64,000 nucleotides of DNA from the NCBI RefSeq assembly GCF_001436275.1, contig NZ_AZEH01000020.1, forward strand, positions 186,001-250,000. The letters are read 5' to 3'. A model generated the notes under the pieces. That model searched no databases. It worked only from the letters and a program-made list of their open reading frames with translations, and was not told where the DNA came from. This document shows, piece by piece, positions 19,998 through 28,508 of the stretch. A program made the translations under genes and the position numbers. This DNA is from Liquorilactobacillus oeni DSM 19972 (GTDB taxonomy: Bacteria > Bacillota > Bacilli > Lactobacillales > Lactobacillaceae). Numbering within the stretch: position 1 is the first letter of the stretch; every line of letters starts with the position of its first letter.

Positions 19998-21245
19998 TCA
20001 AAATAAATTAATAAATGTTTCGATGCTTGCAAAAGCCATAAAAGCAACCACTAACCATCCTAAATAAATTAAAGTTTTAGGATGCTTATAATCACCAACA
20101 ATCTTTCTTTTAACAGCAGCAGCCAACAAAATTGCGAGCGCAATTGGTAATACAAAACCATTTAACGCCCCTACAACAACTAGGACCTTGGCTGGACTAC
20201 CAATTGAATAAAAAATTACCGTAGAAATCACAATAAACGCGACAATCAGCCAACTACGATATTTAAGATATTTATTCTGTCCTTTCGTACTAATAGCATA
20301 ATCTAAAAATGACGTCGAAGTGAAAGTTGAGCCTAAAGTAGAGGTCATCCCTGCAGCAAAGAGTAAAATACCAAAGAATTTATAACCAAAATTTCCCGCA
20401 GCATACTTGAAAATTGAAGCAGCTGGATTTGTCGGGTCAAGCTTGTATCCCGTAGTAACAACTGCTAAGCCCGCCAAAAATAGCATTATTCGAATTAATG
20501 AAGCGATCCCGATCCCAGTCAAAGAGCCTTCATTAATATACTTTATATTTTCTTTTCCTTTCAAGCCGCCTTCAATCAAACGATGGCCGCCAGAAAAGGA
20601 AATATAACCGCCAACAGTTCCCCCGACAATAGTAACAATTGAATAAAAATTAATTTGCGTTGGCATAAATGAATGGATAACTGCTGTCTGATAAGGTACT
20701 GCCATCACAGAAATAATGTAGACCAAAATTGCCACTTTCACGACGGCTAAGATCTGCACTGTACGATCCATAACTGTAAGAGCATTTTTTACCACAAGCA
20801 CTATAATCGCCAAAGCTGCAGCAATCACTGCACCATTTTCAGGTGAAATACCAAATAAGACGTTTAATCCTAATCCAGCACCACCAACGTTGCCAATATT
20901 AAAAAATAATCCTCCTAGCGCAACTAGAAATGATAAAACATAGCCTAATCCCGGAAATACTTCATTGGCGATTACCTGAGCTCGTTTGCCGCTCACCACT
21001 ATAATGCGCCAAATGTTCATTTGCACGATAATATCAACAACAATACAAATCAAAATAGCAAACCCAAAATTTGCACCCATTTGTCCAGTAAATGTTGCTG
21101 TTTGTGTCAGAAAACCGGGGCCTACAGCAGCCATTGCCATGAGAAAAGCAGCCCCCATTGCTATACTTCTTTTAGAATGCTTCTTACCATTTATATCTGT
21201 CGAAGCAACCGTGTCTGCTGTATCTTTAGTATTTTTAGTTGTCAT
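19998..21245 (-). CDS. NRAMP-like transporter of the 5-oxoproline operon (YcsG type)
   Basis: A membrane protein of about 415 residues with 10-11 helices and NRAMP-fold character. The helix-1 metal motif DPGN is absent (AAVGPGFLTQTATFTG instead), and the helix-6 MPH motif is replaced by YISFSGGHRLIEGG. Metal transport is therefore unlikely. The equivalent gene, ycsG, accompanies pxpA in Bacillus, and a 5-oxoproline carrier role is inferred from context. ATG 21257 touches the AAGGAAGG ribosome site, so I used ATG 21245 (spacing 12); TTG 21254 is another option. It is the last gene of the operon. Confidence 0.8.
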   Translation of the reverse strand: MTTKNTKDTADTVASTDINGKKHSKRSIAMGAAFLMAMAAVGPGFLTQTATFTGQMGANFGFAILICIVVDIIVQMNIWRIIVVSGKRAQVIANEVFPGLGYVLSFLVALGGLFFNIGNVGGAGLGLNVLFGISPENGAVIAAALAIIVLVVKNALTVMDRTVQILAVVKVAILVYIISVMAVPYQTAVIHSFMPTQINFYSIVTIVGGTVGGYISFSGGHRLIEGGLKGKENIKYINEGSLTGIGIASLIRIMLFLAGLAVVTTGYKLDPTNPAASIFKYAAGNFGYKFFGILLFAAGMTSTLGSTFTSTSFLDYAISTKGQNKYLKYRSWLIVAFIVISTVIFYSIGSPAKVLVVVGALNGFVLPIALAILLAAAVKRKIVGDYKHPKTLIYLGWLVVAFMAFASIETFINLF

Positions 21246-21267
21246 AGGAGCCAACATCCTTCCTTGA

Positions 21268-22017
21268 TTAAAATGGTTTTAAACCTATACCAGCTGTTTT
21301 TAATGTTGTAGATAATCTTCTTACGATAGCTAAAGCTTCTTCATTATCACCATGGACACAAATTGTATCCGTTATTAGAGAAACTCGGCTGCCATCAATA
21401 GCCGTTACAGCTTGGTCTTTGATCATGTTCAACGTGCGTTTGGCAATTTTTTCTGGATCTGTGATCACGGCATTGGGTTGGCTTCTTGGGACTAAGCTCC
21501 CATCAGGCAAGTAATTACGATCTCCATATACCTCTTGTGCGTATGGCAACCCCACCTCTTTTGCAGCTGTGATTAGTTCACTGTGTGCCAGCCCATAAAG
21601 CGGCAAGTTGGAATCGACTTTTTGGATTCCCCGGCAAACAGCAACGGCCAGTTCATGATTCCTAGCAGCTGCATTGTACAAAGCACCATGAGGTTTTACG
21701 TGATGCAAACGATGATTTTTTGTAAATCCTTGAAGTGCCCCTACTTGATAAGAAATTAAGTGTTGAACCTCTTCAGCTGGAATATCGATAAAACGTCGTC
21801 CAAAATCTTGTAAATCATGAAACCCGGGATGAGCCCCAATGCCTATTTCAGCGGCTTCTGCTTCTGCGACAGTTTTTGCCATTACATCCGGATCACCTGC
21901 ATGAAAACCACAAGCAATATTAACTGAAGTGACGGTCTTTATGACCTGCTCATCTTTGCCAATCCTATAACGGCCAAAGCTTTCTCCCAAATCACTATTC
22001 AAATCTACTGTGACCAT
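21268..22017 (-). CDS. pxpA: 5-oxoprolinase subunit A (LamB/YcsF family)
   Basis: One of three subunits of the ATP-dependent prokaryotic 5-oxoprolinase that opens 5-oxoproline to glutamate. The 249 residues carry VDLNSDLGESFGRYRIG, TSVNIACGFHAGDPDVM, IGAHPGFHDLQDFGRR and VKPHGALYN, all diagnostic of the family. The length is normal. It lies 11 bp after the DUF1445 gene and just before the NRAMP-like gene. Confidence 0.95.
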   Translation of the reverse strand: MVTVDLNSDLGESFGRYRIGKDEQVIKTVTSVNIACGFHAGDPDVMAKTVAEAEAAEIGIGAHPGFHDLQDFGRRFIDIPAEEVQHLISYQVGALQGFTKNHRLHHVKPHGALYNAAARNHELAVAVCRGIQKVDSNLPLYGLAHSELITAAKEVGLPYAQEVYGDRNYLPDGSLVPRSQPNAVITDPEKIAKRTLNMIKDQAVTAIDGSRVSLITDTICVHGDNEEALAIVRRLSTTLKTAGIGLKPF

Positions 22018-22028
22018 TGTTCAACCTC

Positions 22029-22823
22029 CTAATCGTATTTCAAAGCTGTATTTTTAATATCTGTTACTAACATATGACCAGGATCATGGGTAATGACAAA
22101 GTCGGGTTTAGAAGCCATAATTACATTTTGTGGAGTAACACCACAAGGCCAAAAAACCGGAACTTCACCCTCGTTTATAGTGACAGGATCCCCATAATCC
22201 GGTTTAAAAACATCTTTGATTCCAATCTGCTCCGGATTACCAATCTGAATAGGCGCCCCATGAACTCTTGGCATGTCGGCAGTTACTTTTACCGCCTTCA
22301 CTACTTGATTTTCTGGAATTGGCCGCATACTAACAACCATTTTCCCGTGAAAATGCCCAGCGGATTGCAAAGGAATATCAGTATCAAACATCGGTACATT
22401 GACACCCTGCGTAATATTGCGAACTTCAATGCCAGCTGCAAGCAGCTCCGATTCAAAAGAGAAACTGCAGCCAATCAGAAAACTGACCAGATCATCTCGC
22501 CAAAAAGGAGCGACACTTGTTACTTCCTGTTGCAAAATTCCCTTTTTATAGATTCGATATCTGGGAAAATCATTTGCTAAATCAATGTCTTTAGCAAATT
22601 GATGTAGTTGACGGCTCCCAACATCGCTGACCTCTAACACTGGACAGGGCTTGGGATTACGCTGTGTAAATAAAAGAAAGTCATAGGCTAGGCTTTTGGG
22701 CAAAACTACAAGATTTGCTTGGGTATATCCAGGAGCTAACCCGCTTGTCGGTTTAGTATAAGTACCCTTGCGAATCAAATGACGCAATTCAACTGGAGAT
22801 AACGTGTTAATTTGTTCTATCAT
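22029..22823 (-). CDS. DUF1445 putative hydro-lyase (YcsI family)
   Basis: The 264-residue protein matches the YcsI/DUF1445 family, for example LAPGYTQANLVVLPKSLAYDF, FLIGCSFSFE, RNITQGVNVPMF and FWPCGVTPQNV. Family members are often called putative hydro-lyases, but the reaction is not firmly known. A DUF1445 region also occurs in the animal D-glutamate cyclase protein linked to 5-oxo-D-proline, which fits the operon. It lies 12 bp after the biotin carboxylase gene. A role in feeding or proofreading 5-oxoproline metabolism is inference. Confidence 0.88.
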   Translation of the reverse strand: MIEQINTLSPVELRHLIRKGTYTKPTSGLAPGYTQANLVVLPKSLAYDFLLFTQRNPKPCPVLEVSDVGSRQLHQFAKDIDLANDFPRYRIYKKGILQQEVTSVAPFWRDDLVSFLIGCSFSFESELLAAGIEVRNITQGVNVPMFDTDIPLQSAGHFHGKMVVSMRPIPENQVVKAVKVTADMPRVHGAPIQIGNPEQIGIKDVFKPDYGDPVTINEGEVPVFWPCGVTPQNVIMASKPDFVITHDPGHMLVTDIKNTALKYD

Positions 22824-22835
22824 AAATATCTCCTC

Positions 22836-24155
22836 CTATTTTGCATGGGTAAGTAAATCAATCCAATTGACATCTGTAGTATTTTTAATAAAATCGGGTT
22901 CCTGTAATAACTGCATCAGAAAATCCAAGTTTGTTCGAATTCCCTCAACAACGGTTTGTTCAATCGCTATTTGCATTTGTCGGATAGTTGTCTGGCGATC
23001 AGGACCATATGCAATAATTTTAGCGATCATTGCATCATAATTAGGAGGAACTTTGTATCCTTGATATAAAGCCCTATCTGTCCGAATTCCATGTCCACTG
23101 GGTAATAATAAATGTTTAATTTGTCCTGCTGTTTTTGCAGTTACTCGACATTCAAGCGCAAAACCGCGAGCAGATACTACTTCTTTGAAATTTGTTAATG
23201 GTTCCCCCCTCGCAATTCGTAATTGTAACGCAACAATATCAGTTTGAGTTGTTAGTTCTGTTACAGGATGTTCAACTTGTATGCGAGTATTCATCTCCAT
23301 AAAATAAAATTTACCGGGAGCATCATACAAGAATTCAATCGTCCCAGCCCCTTCATATTGAATTTGCTTAGCTGCTCTAATACAGACTCGAAACATTTCA
23401 TCTTGTGTTGCTTTATCAACAATGACAGCAGGAGCTTCCTCAATCACTTTTTGATGATTCTGCTGTAAAGTGCAATCTCTATTGCCTAATATCACAACAT
23501 GTCCTTGCTGGTCCGCGACAAGTTGAACTTCCACATGGCGGGGATGCTCTAAATATTTTTCTTCGTACATATGGGTATCATTGAAAGCACTTTGAGCTTC
23601 TTTTTGCGCAATACTAAATTTTTGTTTAAATTCCATTTCGGAATGAATTACCCGCATGCCCTTACCGCCACCACCAGCACTAGCTTTCAGCATCACTGGA
23701 TATCCAATCTTTTTGGCAATAGCTAATCCTGAATCAACATCAATAAAATCTCTTGGGCTGCCAGGCACGATTGGAACACCGGCAGTTTCCATCGTTTCCC
23801 GTGCGTTTGCCTTCTCACCCATGAGAGCAATGACCTTAGAGCTGGGTCCGATAAACTTAATATTTTGCTGTTCACACAAGTGCGCAAAATCAGCATTTTC
23901 TGACAAAAAACCATATCCAGGATGGATTGCATCTGCATTAGTAATTTCAGCAGCAGCAAGCAGATTCTGTTGATTAAGGTAACTTTGGTTAGAATCAGGC
24001 CCCCCTATGCAAACTGATTCGTCGGCTAACTGAACATGAAGTGCCTCCTTATCAGCGGTTGAATATACTGCAACACACTTCAATTTCAACAAATGGCAGG
24101 CTTGAATAATACGGACAGCAATTTCACCCCGATTTGCGATCAATACCTTTTTCAA
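22836..24155 (-). CDS. Biotin carboxylase subunit (AccC-like) of the 5-oxoproline operon
   Basis: ATP-grasp enzyme that carboxylates biotin on a BCCP. It shows VLIANRGEIAVRIIQAC at the start, the glycine-rich KASAGGGGKGMRV, HVEVQLVADQQGHVV, and EMNTRIQVEHPVTE. A frame opens at 24239, but the family start aligns near 24155, where GGGGTGA lies before TTG. GTG 24164 is the alternative. The gene therefore begins just after the BCCP stop at 24169. No AccA or AccD carboxyltransferase is present, so the acceptor of the carboxyl group is probably handled by the Pxp proteins or an unknown partner. Confidence 0.9.
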   Translation of the reverse strand: MKKVLIANRGEIAVRIIQACHLLKLKCVAVYSTADKEALHVQLADESVCIGGPDSNQSYLNQQNLLAAAEITNADAIHPGYGFLSENADFAHLCEQQNIKFIGPSSKVIALMGEKANARETMETAGVPIVPGSPRDFIDVDSGLAIAKKIGYPVMLKASAGGGGKGMRVIHSEMEFKQKFSIAQKEAQSAFNDTHMYEEKYLEHPRHVEVQLVADQQGHVVILGNRDCTLQQNHQKVIEEAPAVIVDKATQDEMFRVCIRAAKQIQYEGAGTIEFLYDAPGKFYFMEMNTRIQVEHPVTELTTQTDIVALQLRIARGEPLTNFKEVVSARGFALECRVTAKTAGQIKHLLLPSGHGIRTDRALYQGYKVPPNYDAMIAKIIAYGPDRQTTIRQMQIAIEQTVVEGIRTNLDFLMQLLQEPDFIKNTTDVNWIDLLTHAK

Positions 24156-24168
24156 GTTATTCACCCCA

Positions 24169-24615
24169 TCAATCTTTAAGTTGAAAAAGCGGTTGGTCAA
24201 ACTCAACAGCTGTTCCGTCTGCAACAAGTACTTTTTCAACTATTCCATCTTTTTTTGCTTTAACTTCATTCATCATTTTCATTGCTTCAATGATGCCGAC
24301 AGTCTGCCCGGTTTTTACTTTTTCACCAGGCTGTACAAAGGGTGATTTTCCAGGCGCTTCAGCCGTATAAAATGTTCCTACAAGAGGAGCACTGATCACC
24401 TCCTGATCCTTTTTTTCTTTGACAGCCGTTAAATCATTATGTGGACTTGCGGATGTAGAGGCAGCAGATGACACTATATTTTTTCCGGTAAAGATTTTAT
24501 TTTCCAAAATGATCTCACTTTCACCATCTTTTACCTTTAAACGTGTTAACTTTGAATTTCCAAATAATTTGATTATGGATTCAATTTTCTTTAGTTCCAA
24601 AATATCATACCTCAA
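24169..24615 (-). CDS. Biotin carboxyl carrier protein (AccB-like)
   Basis: The 148-residue protein has an N-terminal helical part (LELKKIESIIKLFGNSKLTR), a Ser/Ala-rich linker and a C-terminal biotinyl domain with the biotinylation site EAMKMMNEV. APLVGTFYTAEAPGKSPFVQ is also typical. It is a shortened BCCP compared with some fatty-acid-synthesis forms. It lies between pxpC (3 bp) and the biotin carboxylase gene, so it is probably dedicated to this operon rather than to malonyl-CoA synthesis. Confidence 0.92.
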   Translation of the reverse strand: MRYDILELKKIESIIKLFGNSKLTRLKVKDGESEIILENKIFTGKNIVSSAASTSASPHNDLTAVKEKKDQEVISAPLVGTFYTAEAPGKSPFVQPGEKVKTGQTVGIIEAMKMMNEVKAKKDGIVEKVLVADGTAVEFDQPLFQLKD

Positions 24616-24618
24616 TTC

Positions 24619-25620
24619 TTAAAATAATTTCCCAATTTTCAACGCTGCTTTACGTGCTGGCCCAATTGGTTCCATGTACCTTTTTTGTTGCCAGAGCTTT
24701 CGTAGATCTTGAATTTTTTTAATTTGCTGTTTAAGTTCTTTTACAGCCGTTTCAATGTCTGTTAATACAAAGTTGAAGGCCATTTGGTTAGAGAATTGAA
24801 TTAATTTTCCTAAATCTGCCGCGATCACAGTAGCAATCACTGGGTATCCTCCTGTGGTTTGCCGATCTGCTAATAAAACAATAGGTGACCCATCACGCGT
24901 GATCTGAACATTTCCTAAAACAGTTCCTTCAGATAACATATTGGACTGTGAAACTTCAATTGCTTTGCCGCGTAAACGATACCCCATCCGATCTGCCTGA
25001 TTAGAAATGTGATAAGTTTGTACCATAAATTTATGCTGGGCTTGTTCGCTGAATAAATTCCATTGTGGTCCCTTAACGAAACGAATTTGAGTAGTATTGT
25101 TCGTTTCTACAGAAACTTTTCGAGATGCTAAACTGGGCATCGTATAAACATCACATGTTGGTAAAAGATCACCTTCCTCTAGCGTACGTCCCTTAAAACC
25201 GCCCAATTCAATTCTTAAAGTGGTGCTTTTACTGCCTAAAACTTCAGGTACCTGAATTCCTCCGCCGGCAACGGCTAGATATCCAAAACGTCCATGCTTT
25301 AAATTCCCAATCTTTAAGACATCACCGCTATGAACAGGAACAGCTTGATTCATTGGAACTATATGAGAGTTAAGTTGCGGCTGAACAGTACCGCCAGTCA
25401 AAGCAATAAAAGTCTGCATAGTGAATTTTAACGTTGGCCCCATTAAACAATATTCGATAGTCGCAGCATTTTCTTCATTATTTACCAATGCGTTCGCCAA
25501 ACAATGGGCTTGGTGATCAATTGCTCCAGATGAAGGGAAACCGGCACTTTGATACTTTATTCTACCTATATCCTGAATCGTAGTAGCTAACCCCGAGGCA
25601 ACAACTTCTATTCCTCGCAT
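24619..25620 (-). CDS. pxpC: 5-oxoprolinase subunit C (KipA family)
   Basis: The 333-residue protein begins MRGIEVVASGLATTIQDIGR and has SAGFPSSGAIDHQAHCLANALV, GYLAVAGGGIQVPEVLGS and GGYPVIATVIAADL, typical of the KipA/PxpC family that is homologous to one half of allophanate hydrolase. The tail after residue 290 is Lys/Gln-rich. It starts 2 bp after pxpB. PxpB and PxpC form a complex that works with PxpA in cleaving 5-oxoproline. Confidence 0.94.
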   Translation of the reverse strand: MRGIEVVASGLATTIQDIGRIKYQSAGFPSSGAIDHQAHCLANALVNNEENAATIEYCLMGPTLKFTMQTFIALTGGTVQPQLNSHIVPMNQAVPVHSGDVLKIGNLKHGRFGYLAVAGGGIQVPEVLGSKSTTLRIELGGFKGRTLEEGDLLPTCDVYTMPSLASRKVSVETNNTTQIRFVKGPQWNLFSEQAQHKFMVQTYHISNQADRMGYRLRGKAIEVSQSNMLSEGTVLGNVQITRDGSPIVLLADRQTTGGYPVIATVIAADLGKLIQFSNQMAFNFVLTDIETAVKELKQQIKKIQDLRKLWQQKRYMEPIGPARKAALKIGKLF

Positions 25621-25622
25621 GC

Positions 25623-26357
25623 TTATTCCCCCACTTCTGAAATTTTAATCTGATATTCGCCCGATGAATCTCTATCTTGGATCGCTTTAAACTCATTGAT
25701 AGTGATTGCTTTAAAGCGAATAAAATCACCGCTCTGGTAACGAATCTTAGGATGTTTAGCATCATACAATTTTAGTGGCGTCTGCCCGATCAACCGCCAA
25801 CCCCCTGGCGATTCAACAGGATACATTCCAGTCTGAGCACCTGCAATTCCGACACTTCCTGCTGGAATTTTTGTCCTAGGCCTATCTAAACGCGGCATAG
25901 CAATTTGGGAAGGAACTGTGCCCATATAGGCAAATCCAGGTAAGAAACCAATCATATAAACAAAGTATTCCACTTGTGTATGTATTTTAATCAGCTCTTT
26001 CACGGAAAGCTTGCCGAATGCAGCAACATCTTGAATATCTGGACCCAGCGTTTCGTCATAGCAAACTGGAATTTCCAAAATTCGTTTATGGAAGCTTTGA
26101 ATTTGAAAGGATTTTTTTTCTAAAATATTTTTAATTAATTTAAAAATTTTATTGTAGTCATAAATTCTAATATCAAAGCTGATCGTCAGAGTATGATATC
26201 CTGGAATACTAGCTAAAATTCCTGGATCATTTCGAGCGAGAATCAATTGGTTCAGATGTTGAATATAAAGATTTTCTTTAATATTTATCTGGTTTGGAAA
26301 AACAACATTTACTGTTTGTTCGCCAACCGTAATAATACTGTAGGAATATTTTTGCAT
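25623..26357 (-). CDS. pxpB: 5-oxoprolinase subunit B (KipI family)
   Basis: First gene of the operon, 244 residues. VCYDETLGPDIQDVAAFG, YMIGFLPGFAYMGTVP, MPRLDRPRTKIPAGSVGIAG and YPVESPGGWRLIGQTP are the KipI/PxpB signatures. The Bacillus homologue KipI also inhibits the sporulation kinase KinA, but that role is irrelevant in a non-sporulating organism. No KipR-type regulator is adjacent. A perfect inverted repeat about 100 bp upstream may be the operator. Confidence 0.94.
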   Translation of the reverse strand: MQKYSYSIITVGEQTVNVVFPNQINIKENLYIQHLNQLILARNDPGILASIPGYHTLTISFDIRIYDYNKIFKLIKNILEKKSFQIQSFHKRILEIPVCYDETLGPDIQDVAAFGKLSVKELIKIHTQVEYFVYMIGFLPGFAYMGTVPSQIAMPRLDRPRTKIPAGSVGIAGAQTGMYPVESPGGWRLIGQTPLKLYDAKHPKIRYQSGDFIRFKAITINEFKAIQDRDSSGEYQIKISEVGE

Positions 26358-26455
26358 AAGCTCACCTTGCTTTATGAGTTTTGGATTAGAGCCAGGGTAG
26401 CATTTTTTAATTTTTATGTAAAGCTAGTTTTCGCTTTCATTATGATTACTAACAA

Positions 26456-26480
26456 TTTATGTTATATTAACTAACATAAA
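26456..26480. promoter_or_regulatory. Candidate operator upstream of the pxp operon
   Basis: TTTATGTTA and TAACATAAA form a perfect 9-bp inverted repeat with a 7-nt centre, about 100 bp before the pxpB start. The region is AT-rich and also offers weak leftward promoter hexamers (TATAAC). Binding of a dimeric repressor is plausible, but no cognate regulator is adjacent. Confidence 0.4.
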
Positions 26481-26660
26481 AAACGTAATTAATTTATAAA
26501 ATAAAAACTTTATAAAATTTATTAAATACTTTCACAGATTTTAATCTGCTCCATTAGTTAGGAATCTCATATTTTCGTTTCACATTTTTTCTTCAATTTG
26601 AAGCCTGCGATTCAGCTATTATTTCTAAGAAGAAATTGCAAAAAAATAGACACTAAAAAA

Positions 26661-26832
26661 TGTGTCAAAAGTCATTATACTTTGGGCATTAACTGCAAAT
26701 TGCGAGCATAATAATCCGGATTTAGCTAAGAACAATTCATGGTTAAGTGAAGAAACTGACCGTTGAAACATGTTAGTACGCATACTGCAGATTAAAAATA
26801 AGGGGTTAAATCAAAAGTTTGACTTAACCCCT
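26661..26832 (+). repeat. Palindrome-terminator element, copy F (divergent)
   Basis: The arms have drifted (TGTGTCAAAAGTC and GACCGTTGAAACA). CATTAACTGC, the ATTCATGGTTAAG arm and the GCAGATTAAAAATA linker are kept. The terminator hairpin AGGGGTTAAATC / GACTTAACCCCT (26801-26832) has different paired bases from other copies but stays mostly complementary. It follows the 3' end of the universal stress protein gene. Confidence 0.75.
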
Positions 26833-26863
26833 CGTTATTATATTTTTATTTTATTGTTAAAAA

Positions 26864-27337
26864 TCATTCTTTTTTCTGAAAATTTGTTCTAGCCATTAAA
26901 ACATCACAATCTGCATTACGAATTATATATGAAGCTACTGATCCCACAACTAAACGCTCAATAAAGTTCTTACCAGTTGACCCGACTATTATCAAGTCAT
27001 TTTGATACTCTTTTTGGAAATCAAGGATTACAACTTTAGGATTTCCAAAGCGCAGATGGACATTAATTTTATCACTGTCAATTTCATTATTTTTAAGCAG
27101 ACGTTCTTTCAACTTCAACAGATAGTCCTCGTTTGCCTGTTCAATCTTGTAGATCCGTTCACCATCAAGTGCAATTCCTGCACCCCCATATTCTAAAGAA
27201 TTCAAATCTAAAACTCTTAGAATATCCAACTTCACTCCTTGATTATGTTTTACGGACTCAATTGCCCTTTTTAAAGCAACCTCCGCTCCGTTAGAACCGT
27301 CGATTGCCACCAGAATTTGAGTATATTTATGAGCCAT
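26864..27337 (-). CDS. Universal stress protein, UspA family
   Basis: A single Usp domain of 157 residues. It starts with YTQILVAIDGSNGAEVALKRA and ends with the ATP-binding signature IIVGSTGKNFIERLVVGSVAS (GxxG, nine residues, GS), so it is probably of the nucleotide-binding class. AAGGCGGTGG lies before the ATG at 27337; a GTG three codons earlier overlaps that site and was rejected. Cytoplasmic; the specific stress is unknown. It is downstream of the CPBP gene in the same direction with about 95 bp between. Confidence 0.9.
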   Translation of the reverse strand: MAHKYTQILVAIDGSNGAEVALKRAIESVKHNQGVKLDILRVLDLNSLEYGGAGIALDGERIYKIEQANEDYLLKLKERLLKNNEIDSDKINVHLRFGNPKVVILDFQKEYQNDLIIVGSTGKNFIERLVVGSVASYIIRNADCDVLMARTNFQKKE

Positions 27338-27433
27338 TTTATCCACCGCCTTAAGATTGTAACTCCTCTTCTATGCTTATAATAGCGCTCTCAAAGAAAA
27401 ACTACAAGCAATGTAATACCTCTGCTGCAGCGG

Positions 27434-28279
27434 TCAGACCCGGGTAAGCCCCAAACAAGCCAACCCCAAAACCAAGACAGTAATAACAAGCAGATACTTA
27501 TTTAAGAACGCAGCTTTTAAATATGGCAATTCGCTACGCTTACTATTCCACCATGCGAAAATTTTTTCTCGCTTTCGTAATAATAAATATAGACCAACCA
27601 AACCGCCAATAAAAATAATCATACTGCTGGCTTTTTCTACTTGTTGCGGCATAAAGCGGCGTAAAAAGAAGGTCAGAAAATCACCCAAAATAAAATTATT
27701 AAAAATATGCAGGCTGATTGACCATTTAATTCCATAGGTGATTGCTACATAGCCAAGTACCAGTCCCACCATAAAGGCAAACGGAGACTGAATAAAATTA
27801 CTATGATATAAGCCGAACATATATGCGGAAATAGTAATAGCCAATGCAGAACCATATTTTTCCAAGCTACGTAATAAATAACCGCGAAAAATAATTTCTT
27901 CAGTCACAGGACCCAAAAAACCAGCATACAAGAGCATTGAGATAGTTTGGCTAGAATGTGTCGCTGCTTCGAGCTGCTGCATAGCACTTATTCCAAAAAG
28001 GTTAACGAATTTTTCAAACACCAAACTGTAAACACTTGCAACGACTTGAATAGCCATCATTATCGTAACAAGGCTAAAAAATATTCTGCCCGACATGGCT
28101 CTTCTTCCAGTAACAAAGCAGCGCTTTCGCAAACGTGGTGAAGAAACTGCTATGATCACTAGCAACCCCATTCCAACTGCCCAAAAATAAGGTATTCCGC
28201 TTTTTTCAATCATACTAGGAGAAAGTTTTTGTAAAAATGAACCACTTTGTGTAAATAAAAGTAAAATAGAAGAAACCAA
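27434..28279 (-). CDS. CPBP-family intramembrane metalloprotease, 5' end uncertain
   Basis: Membrane protein with about eight helices and the CPBP/Abi motifs: TEEIIFRGYLLRSL (EExxxR), FGLYHSNF and LHIFNNF. Family members cleave or process membrane-associated peptides, and some protect against self-made bacteriocins. The ATG/GTG/TTG-bounded frame begins at TTG 28279, inside the first helix. The open frame continues upstream to about 28380 with a natural membrane sequence (KVLLVTAVYFIVFQVVALVS) and a GAGAGGAG ribosome site, but no ordinary start codon. A TTG in another frame followed by A AAA AAC suggests either an AUU start or a -1 frameshift. Confidence 0.82.
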   Translation of the reverse strand: MVSSILLLFTQSGSFLQKLSPSMIEKSGIPYFWAVGMGLLVIIAVSSPRLRKRCFVTGRRAMSGRIFFSLVTIMMAIQVVASVYSLVFEKFVNLFGISAMQQLEAATHSSQTISMLLYAGFLGPVTEEIIFRGYLLRSLEKYGSALAITISAYMFGLYHSNFIQSPFAFMVGLVLGYVAITYGIKWSISLHIFNNFILGDFLTFFLRRFMPQQVEKASSMIIFIGGLVGLYLLLRKREKIFAWWNSKRSELPYLKAAFLNKYLLVITVLVLGLACLGLTRV

Positions 28280-28470
28280 TGCAACAACCTGAAAAACTAT
28301 AAAATAGACGGCTGTGACTAATAAAACCTTCCCAATACTTTTTTGAAATTGTTTTTTTTCAATCTTATTAATAACAAACTGCTCCTCTCAAAAGCCTTTG
28401 GACATAAAGTCAGCTTATTTTACATAAGTATACTGTTTCTCAATCATACTTGTAAATGAGTTTACTAAAT

Positions 28471-28506
28471 AAAAAAGACCGCCAAAATGGCGGAAAATCT
28501 TTTTTG
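28471..28506 (-). terminator. Terminator of the deoxynucleoside kinase gene
   Basis: CCGCC and GGCGG pair around AAAAT, flanked by A6 and T6 runs that extend the stem. It lies just after the leftward kinase stop codon at 28509 and can work in both directions. Confidence 0.8.
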
Positions 28507-28508
28507 TA

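Noticed and set aside
19998-21245. Annotation as a manganese or iron NRAMP transporter (mntH)
   Set aside because: Both metal-binding motifs (DPGN and MPH) are missing, and the gene sits in a 5-oxoproline operon.
22836-24615. The biotin genes as the fatty-acid accB/accC pair
   Set aside because: They are embedded in the pxp operon, and accA, accD and fab genes are absent. The fatty-acid set is expected elsewhere.
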